From: Phoronis australis
Taxonomy: Eukaryota; Phoronida; Phoronidae
Assembly: GCA_002633005.1 (NCBI GenBank)
Contig: NMRA01000036.1
Location: 318,869-338,994, forward strand
DNA length: 20,126 bases
Direction of reading: 5' to 3'
The notes under the pieces were generated by a model, which saw only the letters and a list, made by a program, of their open reading frames with translations, did no database searches and was not told the DNA's origin. The translations under genes were made by a program, and so were the position numbers. Position 1 is the stretch's first letter; every line of letters begins with the position of its first letter. Positions 8,280-16,390 of the stretch are shown one piece after another.

Positions 8280-9100
8280 ACAAAGAAGTCTATATACAAT
8301 TATCATACACGGATACATAAATTAAAAAAAACTGATGTTAAGATTACAATGACATATGATTACGAATGTAAAAAATTCATTTTCATACACATATATACAA
8401 TTCTATCCACTCACACAAAGAGATTTAATGTTATAAAGAAATTCTGATACTATTTCGAATAAAACCTTATTTTCATTTGGGTTGAGTTCTTGACATCCAT
8501 ATAGAAAAAAATTAATTTTGTTGAACAATTGCGGAATTTCAGAATATTTTTTTGTAAACATTGGGGTATTGTTCGAGTGTCTGGAAAAGCTGTACCCTCT
8601 GCTCCTTGCAGCAAAGAAAACATGAGGATATGTCTGGGTGTCTCCACAGGTCATTCAACCGGTTTTTTCATTTAAGTCTGCTTGCAAACTGTCTTCTGTG
8701 TTGTGCAAACTGAAATCACCTTTTCCAATTTTAAAATGAAGTTACGCTGTGTATAATATCTCTTGCAATGACTACCCTGCTTTTTATACTGGCCTACTAT
8801 ATACTGTACACCTAACAAAATCAGTGTCCATAGACACTATACTAAACTAAACATGGACGCTGTGCTGACAATATCTGGATTCTCAACCATGAGTCGGATA
8901 AGGACATGTTGTATACTTTGGAATCTTTGTACATAACATACTAGAGCATCTTTAAACAATCAACTAGTAAGTAGTGTGCCTTTGAATTTGTTCTAGGTGC
9001 ATTGTCTCGTATGTGATTTTTACCATTGCACATCTGGAATTTGCCTATTGTTGTAGTATTTTTGAATTTTGTATTTTCCGTGAAAAGTGCTCTGTTACTT
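8280..9100. other. AT-rich non-coding stretch
   Basis: Only short, unconvincing frames. A donor-like ACTA|GTAAGTA at about 8966 has no good exon in front of it. Confidence 0.4.
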
Positions 9101-9107
9101 GTATTAA

Positions 9108-9130
9108 CTGATGAAGAATAAAGGTGAAAC
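9108..9130 (+). other. hammerhead-core-like words, degraded
   Basis: CTGATGA (9108-9114) is followed 11 nt later by GAAAC (9126-9130), the two conserved blocks of a hammerhead ribozyme. Stem II cannot be paired between them. A CGT/ACG stem III is possible downstream, but the required U before the cleavage site is an A, so it should not cleave as written. Such words occur at retroelement ends in animals. A chance match or decayed remnant is as likely. Confidence 0.2.
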
Positions 9131-9139
9131 GTTGTAAAG

Positions 9140-9580
9140 ACGAAGGTTCTAATCACCGCGTTTATCATTCGGTTTCCGATTCTTACATGGTCGAAATTAT
9201 TGTAATACGTTTAGGTGGCTTTAAGCCACGTCCAGCAGCTAGGCAATGGTAGTACCCATCACCGGCTTCCCGAATCGTGGAATCGCGAGCAGATGATCCT
9301 CAGTTTGACAATGCTTGTGGCCATTAGACCGCAACTTATTCCAAAAGTATGCTTGCAGTTTGTTTGGAAGAAATTTCCGGGGATACCAGTTCGACACTTA
9401 CTTCGTCTCAACAAACATTCCACCCGAAGTTCTATATTCCGTAGCAAGAACCAACATAGGAATAAACGAATGCAAACACATCCCATGTATGCTCGATGCA
9501 GTCTCATCTGCGCGAGATCGAAGTTGGCATTCCAGGTATACAGTTCTATGGTTTAGGGTAAGAGGGAGGCAAACCTAGTT
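9140..9580. other. stretch with overlapping open frames, unresolved
   Basis: Plus-strand frames 9213-9556 and 9309-9578 and minus-strand frame 9259-9507 are all open at once. That points to local composition, or to a decayed mobile element, more than to one gene. The frame ending WHSRYTVLWFR meets a donor-like AGG|GTAAGA near 9556. I do not recognise any of the translations. Confidence 0.3.
9511..9536 (+). repeat. 26-bp repeat, copy A
   Basis: It matches the reverse complement of 13867-13892 at 24 of 26 positions (shared AAGTTGGCATTCCAGG). That is far beyond chance for a 20-kb window, so both are probably pieces of one dispersed repeat family. Confidence 0.7.
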
Positions 9581-9599
9581 AGAATTAGTACTTATCGTT

Positions 9600-10985
9600 A
9601 AGTGGCAATCAAGTCATAAAGCAGGTTACTTCTGTTGTCTGATCATCGAGATAATCACTGTTCGTTCAATGCATATCATAGCTCATACATCTTATAATGA
9701 TTATACGTAAATGATTGCATAAATCTCATTCACGCCGTATCGACAAGCGAAAGTAGAGAGAGAATCGTTTGGAGATTATAGGTTTAGTTTATGTGGCCAT
9801 TATATGACAGGCTTTATGACAATTAGCTGATTCATTATCCATGCGTATTTAAGGAGAAAGTTCAAGAGTTGCACGAGTCGCACACAAATGGCAATAATTC
9901 TCTCACCATCGCTAAAGAGCTTGGCTTTTCGAAACGGATTCGGATTCTTGTTAGGTGTTAAATGTGCGAGGGATTCTCGAGATCCCGTTCTGCTTTGATG
10001 AGTGATTACGTCGATAAAGAAATTCCATGTCAATAGAACTGTGAACGGAATTTTTGTGAATTTTTCAAGCTAAGATCCATATTTTTCTACCAAATCTTAT
10101 CAGTGAATAAAACTAACATTTCCACTATTTTTGCGTTCATTTGATAAACTTTCAATGTTCTGGAGAAACTCTCACGAACGGGCATTTCATTGCCACGGGT
10201 CCATTTCAAGAAAAGTAAAAAACGACCAAATTTGGCCAACTTTGGAATATCATATGTCTGAAAAAGCTGCTCAGACTTTCAGATACTATACTTTATGAGC
10301 TATTTTCAAAACACTGCCAGGAATTGTTTCTAAAATTTTACACTTTTGCATGAGGGGCTATTAAGTAGGACTTTTTTGAAAAAATCGAAAATGAAATGAT
10401 AATTAAAAAACTGTAACATAGTCTTTGAGATTTCATTTCGAACATTTACATCAAACAAGATTTAGTCATGTCATAGATACCGTCATTTTGCTATCAGCAT
10501 GCCTTTTATTTTTTGCTTAACTTTACTAAAATGTATCATCACAGGACTTAATGAGTGGCAGAAAGTCTAAAACCAAATTCTACATGCATTCTATTTTCAG
10601 AAAAGATAAGATCTAGGCTTTTAAAGTCTTTAATTTTTAGATATGTTTGTTAACACAGACTTATCGATATGGTCCTACTTAGCCTGGAGACTTAAGTAAA
10701 ATATTTTGTCTTCCCACACAGCAATTTATGAAAAAACAACTCCTCAGCAAAGGCCTCTACAAATATACTTACTATTTCTAGATGTTCAGATGATTCTCAT
10801 AACGTGATGTGCTAGCAGTTACACTTGTGGAGTGGGTGCGTAGTCAAAATTTACTTTTCTTGAAACAGATCCCAGTGCATGGCTTATAGCAGCATTAGAG
10901 TATCGCTTATAAATGGACATTGCCGTTTTTTGCGGTCGAATTATCATGGTTGAATGGGGTACACTTCTTGAATTTCACCTTCCAT
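9600..10985. other. AT-rich stretch without a callable gene
   Basis: A 10-bp palindrome CCAAATTTGG lies near 10226. Acceptor-like sites end at about 10545 (ATCATCACAG) and 10600 (CTATTTTCAG), followed by a short open stretch DLMSGRKSKTKFYMHS. On the minus strand AATAAA lies at 10510-10505, downstream of the minus-strand gene model. Nothing here stands alone. Confidence 0.4.
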
Positions 10986-10992
10986 CTTTCCC

Positions 10993-11951
10993 TTACAACA
11001 GATAATAAAGCTTAAATTTGACCCAATGAAAGTCATCAAATTTGTGACTTTCTCCAAGGTGCCTATATGCAAAAACTACATTTCGCATGCCAGGAAGTAG
11101 CTGAAGCGTTGCGTACTGGGATTGACCCAAGTAGCCAAGTGTCGGTACATGGTGTGCGTGAACAGTAGACGTGACTGGGACAAGCCCTTTGAAGCGTGAA
11201 CCGTTGCAGAACATTGGCTGCTGAGTTGTAGAAATGCAAGCACCAAGGGCGTCAAACTTGAACGTTGCGAGGTAAATACCATTACTACAGATTTCGACCC
11301 CTTTTCACCCATTTTGTACTTTCACATAAATTTTGTAGATATATTGGTAAAGCTTTTAACATATTTTCCGCACTTTTGACTGATGTTCTTCACGAGAAAA
11401 TCGGTCAAGAGGACAAAAACTTGAAAGCTAGTCGTTACTTGGATCTATCTCAAGATGCACCGTGGCACCAGAGGGCGCGGCTTTCAAAATGTCGTATCTG
11501 CATATCGGCTATTAGGTAACAACTTTGAATGCCCGGTTTCAAAACAAATTCAAATAAAGAACTACAACCAAAATGTCCACCTATGTTTAAATAATAATTC
11601 AAAACTTTATTAGACTAGATTCTAAGTGCACTTTTTACGGGATCGGACACGTTTATCCCCGACTTTTCTGTCGTGGCCGAAATTTGTCCCTACGTTCTGA
11701 CTTCGAAACACCATCTTTATTCAAAAAGGTTTTAGCACCAAAACATAAGTTTAGCGGTATTGACTTAAGATTCTGTGGCTAGACGTCGTCCTTGAATTCA
11801 CAATGACTGGTTATAGAGCAAACAATTATCCGAAATCGTCAGGCACTCGCTTAGACACACTTGATTACTTACCGCCGTGGTCTTTGCTTGTGTAAGGCGA
11901 CGTCACGCGATCGAGTGGGCGGAGCGACAGACAATTTGGCGACTGTTCCAT
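10993..11951 (-). CDS. candidate two-exon gene, unknown product
   Basis: Hand-built model, 128 aa, no recognised homologue. Exon 1 runs 11951 to 11873: ACAATGG is an ideal start context, 26 codons follow (start MEQSPNCLSLRPLDR), and it ends at a near-consensus donor G|GTAAGTAAT in phase 1. Exon 2 runs from 11300 with a phase-compatible acceptor GAAAAG|GG to TAA at 10993-10995. The acceptor lacks a pyrimidine tract and is the weak point. Exon 2 includes EICSNGIYLATFKFDALGA, TVHAHHVPTLGYLGQS and, at the end, FDDFHWVKFKLYYLL. Its alternating hydrophobic strands and final strand are reminiscent of C1q/TNF-type jelly rolls, which is only an impression. A second donor-like GTAAGG at 10996-10991 could extend the gene. 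It lies head-to-head with the plus-strand model at 12158. Confidence 0.35.
11463..11480 (+). promoter_or_regulatory. CTCF-like site
   Basis: GCACCAGAGGGCGCG within these bases matches the strongest part of the bilaterian CTCF motif (CCASYAGRKGGCRS) with one mismatch in that core. It lies in the intron of the minus-strand model. If the organism is a bilaterian with the conserved CTCF zinc fingers, this is a candidate insulator or loop anchor. The motif is seen; binding is inferred. Confidence 0.4.
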
Positions 11952-12157
11952 TGTACTTATACAAGAACAAAAACATTATAATAATACGTGGTCGTTGCTT
12001 CTGATTTATGCGTACCTTGAAGTCGCGATATGACATGTTTTGGTGTTAAAACATCAATTGTCTTGGCAGGCGTATTTGCTCTACCAAAGCAAAGTCGTCC
12101 CGTTGTTCTCATTTTGTTTGAATTGAAGTTGGTTACAATTAATCAACTGAAACTCCC
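11952..12157. promoter_or_regulatory. possible bidirectional promoter interval
   Basis: These 206 bp separate the starts of the divergent minus- and plus-strand gene models. They hold TATAAG on the minus strand only a few bases before the minus ATG, and no strong initiator. CRE-like GACGTCAC and a GTGGGCGGAG GC box lie at 11899-11924, but inside the putative first coding exon of the minus model. The call depends entirely on those two gene models. Confidence 0.2.
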
Positions 12158-12952
12158 ATGACAGCCGTACTGCTTTTGCGGCTGAAAACAACCGTAAGAA
12201 ACGCAATGGGTCAGGTCTGAAGTAATGGCCAAGCGTCAGTTCCTTTTAAAGTAATAAAAATACATTTCTGATCTGAATAAGGAACAAAATCACAGCAATT
12301 TTACAACAGTGAGCGACTTTAATAAAACGTTCGTTTTTGACAGGCACCCGTTTATTTCAACCCAACGAGACCTTCAGAAAAGGTACCAGACAATGCTACA
12401 GGAACAATAATCTCCTTCCACGTTTTAAATATGGTGATTTGAATTATTCGCAGTCTTTAGTTTTGCTTCACAGCTAATATGAGTGTCGTAATCAAGACAG
12501 AAAGAAATATTAATGTGGAGCATGAACTTGAGAATTAGTATCTCAAGTTTTGCTCTTTGGTGTCATATTTCCATATGATTTAACAAGGAAAAAATCAATT
12601 TTACAGATTTTTGTTGACCAACTGGCATTTACGTCAATGTTAACATACCAACCTGGTATTTGTTTTTCAGTCTAAGAATAGAGATATTGATCTGGTCCGT
12701 CTCAAGCTTCTAAATTTTTCAAGTTACCCTGTCATAACGCAAACAAGGGTAATCACATTACTCAGCATTAGAAATATCATGTTGGTCTATTTGAAACCGG
12801 CCTTCGGGGCCTACCAACGTGAGTACAACCTGAAAGGATTACATACCGCGGCCGTTTTGGAACACATCAAGCTGCCAAATGTGCCTTCAGAATGTTGGTG
12901 GCGACTTAAGACTCACTGGCCTCACACGCCAAACGCAATTTCTTTGTACTGA
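12158..12952 (+). CDS. candidate two-exon gene, unknown product
   Basis: Hand-built model, 105 aa, product not recognised. Exon 1 (12158-12193) encodes MTAVLLLRLKTT and ends at ACC|GTAAGA in phase 0; its start context is poor (C at -3). The intron (12194-12670, 477 bp) ends in a strong acceptor, TATTTGTTTTTCAG. Exon 2 (12671-12952) is open in phase 0 for 93 codons to TGA: it starts SKNRDIDLVRLKLLNF, has a hydrophobic stretch VITLLSIRNIMLVYL and a Trp-rich tail ECWWRLKTHWPHTP. An ATTAAA poly(A)-type signal lies near 13035. A GTGAGT donor-like word inside exon 2 at 12819 could give an alternative form. Exon 2 is the better part; a different first exon further upstream is possible. Confidence 0.35.
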
Positions 12953-13151
12953 GATTCCCGTCACATTTTGTGTTTTGCAACAAAGTTGTTGATACCTTTC
13001 GGCACTAAAACACAACTTTAAAATCTTAATGTGAATTAAAAATCAAAACTGAATACTAGAGTACGATCAGATTGCGACAAGCTATCGATCGAATTTGATT
13101 TATTATTTGCTCAGCAATCGTAGGTTTTCGGCCCTAAAAAGTGGGCCCACC

Positions 13152-13388
13152 TATATTAATACGGGCGCCCCGGGCGTCGGCCACCTTCCGGCAGGGTCAC
13201 TTATATTAATATAGTTCATCCTGCTCGTCGGCCGCCTTCAGGCGGGTTCGCTTATATTAATATAGGGGACCTCGAAGGTGATCACAGAGTGGGGCATTCT
13301 ATAGCAAGCCCTGTTTTAAGGCCGCCGAAGAGCGAAGCGAGTTATATTAATATAGGCCCCTCGTTTTAGGACATCCAATATTAATATT
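13152..13388. repeat. array of TATATTAATATA palindromes in GC-rich spacers
   Basis: The 12-bp palindrome TATATTAATATA is perfect at 13202-13213, 13253-13264 and 13343-13354. It is nearly complete at 13152-13161, with a sister palindrome AATATTAATATT at 13377-13388. The first three are spaced 50 and 51 bp apart. Spacers are sharply GC-rich and repeated: CGTCGGCC(A/G)CCTTC(C/A)GGC recurs in the first two, with a GCC-CCTTCAGG-CGG hairpin, and GGCCGCCGAAGAGCGAAGCG precedes the fourth. The AT/GC alternation is unlike anything else in the window. There are no coding features. Confidence 0.85.
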
Positions 13389-13610
13389 AGGAGGCGCCAC
13401 TGTTTGTCTACCTTTGGTCATGGCCCTCTGACTATTACAGGAGGTCCCAATGTTCAGCCATCTTCTTGTTGGGTCCATTGAAATTGCATAATTGGCCCGC
13501 TAAACGAGGTACCTTATTTGGAATATTGCAGTTAATAGATGCTTTGTGGCTAAGCAAGGGAAGTCGAAAATAACGTCAAGGTGATGAAATTACACCAATT
13601 AAGAAAAACG
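13389..13610. other. non-coding stretch
   Basis: Nothing supportable between the palindrome array and the CCA-rich tract. Confidence 0.4.
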
Positions 13611-13760
13611 CCGCCACCTCCTCCACCACCGCCACAAACAACATTTACACTGTCACCTACAACCTTACCACCAATACCGTCACCACCACCGCTATCACCA
13701 CCACATCCACCAGAAACACCATCCACACCACCATATCCACCACCACCACCGCCGACCCTG
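13611..13760. repeat. degenerate (CCA)n / (CCN)n tract
   Basis: About 150 bp of interrupted CCA/CCG/ACC trinucleotides, C-rich on the plus strand. It is open as a proline-rich peptide on plus and a valine-rich one on minus, but both are products of low complexity. It is not called a gene. Confidence 0.85.
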
Positions 13761-13892
13761 CTACGCAGAAGCTTACGGTACGTAGCCTTCTTCCGGCCTT
13801 TAGAGCGCAGTCAGCTTCGTGCAAATCTAAAATACTACACTCATTCGATAAAATAGGGAACTCTAGCCTGGAATGCCAACTTTGAACTCGCG
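13757..13892 (-). repeat. dispersed-repeat fragment with 26-bp copy B
   Basis: The segment 13867-13892 is the inverted partner of 9511-9536 (24 of 26). Next to it are GCTACG (13759) and ACGTAGC (about 13779-13785), which make a local palindrome around AGAAGCTTACGGT. The piece is GC-richer than its flanks and looks like part of a mobile element rather than unique DNA. I could not find its ends. Confidence 0.5.
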
Positions 13893-14735
13893 TTCCTGAG
13901 GTTGAGCCGCTCGTGCGTGGGTTTTGTTTATATTCCTTTGTTCCGTTGCTGATTATTTCTATGGAGTTTACTGTCACTAAAACTTTTCGCAACTTCGCGT
14001 CAGTTCTTCATGGTATTTGGGTGTAGCAGAAACAAATGATACACAATTTATTCATAAGTAATCATCATTTCGCATAATTGACAAGCTTAAAAATATTTTC
14101 ACCCAAATGCGAAAAATAACAAGTGTGTTATAATAACATAGAAAAAGAAATAAAACTTAGAGGTAATATATAATACTAAATAAACCAGCGAAGAAATAAT
14201 TTCAGTGATTCAAAAGATTTCTTCTCTGTCAAGACAAAGATTGCGTGTGCTTCAAAACTGCGGATGCTTCAAAAAACCATGAAACGCTTTTTATGTTATT
14301 TAGTTTTCCATTTCAATTCAAACCAACACCTGGTTTGATTTCGGAACCATACGAACGAACGCCAAAAGCAAGTGTTTTTTTCTTAAAAATGGCGCTGAAG
14401 CAAATAAAGGCACTCTTTCGTAAAAAAATTACTTACTTTTTGAATGCTAAGCATAATTGAACGTCATATGCAAGATATTTCAATAATATTTCATTAACGG
14501 TAAAAATATGTTTTTGTCACTCCACAGCAATTAGCATGAAAAATCACATTATTTGGACGTAAACTAATGAGGAAGCATGTATACATGAATGTACACGCAC
14601 TGTTTTCGTACTGGGCGAGCGCTGACAAAAACATTTACTGCAATCCGCGAGCCTAATAGCTGTGCGTATTTTTTAAATATTGGAGTGCGCCAGAGCGCCG
14701 TTTTACTCAACTGGTTCGCGTATAGGCGTTAACAC
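13893..14735. other. non-coding stretch
   Basis: An ATG at 13961 opens a 20-codon frame (MEFTVTKTFRNFASVLHG) and a 71-codon frame ends at 14460. Neither has supporting signals. Mostly AT-rich. Confidence 0.4.
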
Positions 14736-14763
14736 TTGATTCCAAATACAGGCATACCTTCGA

Positions 14764-14940
14764 ATGCAGGACCGACGCCTAAATACGGGCACCGACCGTA
14801 AAAATAAAACGTTGTATTTATCAGTGATGGAATTTTGTCATGCCAACAATTGTACGATGACACCTGGCTTACCTCAATATCCAACTTATCCTGGTGGTTT
14901 GGGAGTTGACCCAATTATGTTGTACACCCAGCAGAATTAA
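14764..14940 (+). CDS. candidate terminal coding exon, unknown product
   Basis: Unrecognised. The frame is open from 14740 and stops at TAA 14938-14940; the ATG at 14764 gives 58 aa. The likeliest exon starts after the acceptor GTTGTATTTATCAG at 14824 and encodes 37 residues plus a split codon. The C-terminus MTPGLPQYPTYPGGLGVDPI then MLYTQQN is rich in Pro, Gly and Tyr, like a disordered tail. ATTAAA at 14964-14969, 24 bp after the stop, with GTTGTAAGTTGT downstream, is a good poly(A) arrangement. No earlier exon could be joined with confidence. A competing minus-strand donor, GAG|GTAAGC, lies within it at about 14870. Confidence 0.35.
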   Translation: MQDRRLNTGTDRKNKTLYLSVMEFCHANNCTMTPGLPQYPTYPGGLGVDPIMLYTQQN

Positions 14941-14963
14941 TGAAGTCAGGAACATATTGAAAC

Positions 14964-14969
14964 ATTAAA
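14964..14969 (+). terminator. poly(A) signal ATTAAA
   Basis: The commonest variant of AATAAA, placed 24 bp after a stop codon and followed within 10-30 bp by GT-rich sequence. Supports the exon ending at 14940. Confidence 0.4.
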
Positions 14970-15217
14970 CAAACGTTGTAAGTTGTAAATGTTACATTTC
15001 TGTCAAATTTTTAAAATTCAGAAGCTTATTTAGAGAACGATAATATCAGCAGCCTGAGGCAATTTAATTAACCACAACAGCATGGTGTCTTTGTCTAAAC
15101 TGGTAGATTCTGAGGTACCCAAACCAGTCAATTTGCCCAATCTCGACCGGTTAGTGCTTCACCGTACTATTCTTTTCATGCAATAAATGATGACATTTTA
15201 AAAGTCTTAAGACTTAC

Positions 15218-15248
15218 ATTTTTGTGATCTTAGTGATTCCTGACTTTT
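15218..15248 (-). other. 31-nt microexon-like segment
   Basis: On the minus strand a good acceptor (ACTGTTCTTTCAG) and a good donor (AAT|GTAAGTC) enclose 31 nt with two open phases. No neighbouring minus-strand exon was identified, so this may be coincidence. Confidence 0.2.
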
Positions 15249-15341
15249 CTGAAAGAACAGTTAACTTATCTTTTTCAGTTTTTAATTTGTTAGCATCTGA
15301 CATTCAGATGTCGGATATTGCAAGCTTCAATCCGCTGCCAA

Positions 15342-15400
15342 CCAATAAAATCACGAAGGTGTGACAAAAGTGTATAAGCGAGCCGAAGATTCTTCACTTT
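15342..15400 (+). promoter_or_regulatory. CCAAT plus TATA core promoter candidate
   Basis: CCAAT at 15342-15346 and TATAAG at 15373-15378 lie 27 bp apart, with a pyrimidine-rich TTCTTCACTTT at 15390-15400 as a possible initiator. The TATA-to-initiator distance is a little short. It sits about 130 bp upstream of the signal-peptide-like first exon at 15526, which fits a compact promoter. Confidence 0.35.
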
Positions 15401-15525
15401 CGGGATATTGATCCTAATCTTTGCTTTCTGTGTGTTGGTACCTCTCAATCTCCAATAAATGGTCTGCGCTCAAAAACATCGAATAAATTTAGCCCATTCA
15501 TTAACCCGTCGTCTGCCATTACGCT

Positions 15526-15947
15526 ATGCCCACAATGAACTTTAAAATACTTCTCATACTGCTTTGTAAGTGCCACCCTAGAGAATGATTTATGAACTGC
15601 TATTAACAAAAAAGTCTAAGGGGAACTTTTCATATTGGCACTCTTTAGAGTAATGAGCGCAAGAAAATGACTACCGATTAATCCCGACTCAGATTTGGTG
15701 GACAGAAATTGTGTTGCTATGTAGTGGTTTATTGGATTAAAAACAGAGGAATAAATACCACTGTCACTCCCTCCCACTGTTCGATTAGTTATGTTCACTA
15801 ATTTATTTGAACTTTTTGACACCAGCTGGGATCGATATTTTTACGCTTTATGAGCGGATTCTTCTTCGCAGTGAGAAATATTTGGAACATGACTTCCTTG
15901 TTCATCCATTGACATTTCAAAAGACTTGCCTGTTTCGTAAAGCATGA
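15526..15947 (+). CDS. candidate small secreted-peptide gene, two exons
   Basis: Hand-built model, 53 aa. Exon 1 (15526-15565) encodes MPTMNFKILLILL and stops at a strong donor T|GTAAGT in phase 1. The second Met (15535, ACAATGA) is the better start; both are in frame. The hydrophobic run reads like the start of a signal peptide split by a phase-1 intron, a common layout in animal secreted proteins. The 260-bp intron ends with a CTAAT branch-like word and ACTTTTTGACACCAG. Exon 2 (15826-15947) continues in phase as SGIDIFTLYERILLRSEKYL, then EHDFLVHPLTFQ, to TGA. An internal donor-like GCA|GTGAGA at 15870 would leave a symmetric 45-nt exon and further exons downstream. Product unrecognised. 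An upstream overlapping 28-codon frame at 15458 could lower translation. Confidence 0.35.
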
Positions 15948-16168
15948 GTTCATCCCACCACATATCAGTATAACTTTGTCGAAGTTAAAACCCTGTTTAT
16001 ACCATTATTTTGTAACCTCCCGTTTGCATCACATGAGACCTGTAGGTGGTGCAGAACACCAGTCTGACCGCGGTGTGGCGGGATCAACAGCTAATTTCAA
16101 TATGACGCGGCTATTTCAAAAGCCAGCTATTCGTCATTTCCCACCGTACGACGTTATAACGTACATAT
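15948..16168. other. non-coding stretch
   Basis: It holds a perfect 12-bp palindrome ACGTTATAACGT at 16151-16162, right next to the insertion point of element 2. Otherwise nothing. Confidence 0.5.
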
Positions 16169-16173
16169 ATAAG

Positions 16174-16385
16174 CAGTAGTGGATCCAAAATTTTGAGTTA
16201 GGGGGAGGGGGCATGGCAGAGTATAAGCCAGGATTTTGTTGAGTTAGAGGGAGGGGGCAGGGCAGAGTATTAGCCAGGATTTTGCCCGTCAGACATTCGC
16301 ACTCCCGAACTGCCAAATGGAATCTGGGGGGAAATTTAGGGGGCGGGGGACATGCCCCCCTTGGCCCACATTAAATCCGCCACTG
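16174..16385 (+). mobile_element. transposon-like element 2 (MITE), 212 bp
   Basis: The left end CAGTAGTGGATCCA and the reverse complement of the right end CAGTGGCGGATTTA match at 10 of 14. It is flanked by identical ATAAG at 16169-16173 and 16386-16390, a 5-bp target-site duplication, the same length as for element 1. It differs from element 1 mainly by an internal tandem duplication with a 46-bp period (GAGTTAGNGGGAGGGGGCA...GCCAGG at 16195 and again at 16241). It carries G runs and C runs able to pair. No coding capacity. Confidence 0.85.
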
Positions 16386-16390
16386 ATAAG

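Noticed and set aside
9108-9180. C/D-box snoRNA starting at TGATGA
   Set aside because: No matching CTGA box at a suitable distance and no terminal stem.
9213-9578. Overlapping frames of 113, 87 and 82 codons on both strands
   Set aside because: Three frames open at once indicates composition. No translation looks like a known family.
11899-11924. CRE plus GC-box promoter
   Set aside because: These words lie inside the likely coding part of exon 1 of the minus-strand model, so they are more simply explained as coding sequence.
13581-13856. 91-codon proline-rich frame on the plus strand and 111-codon frame on the minus strand
   Set aside because: Both run through the CCA microsatellite and a dispersed-repeat fragment. 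The length is explained by low complexity lacking stops.
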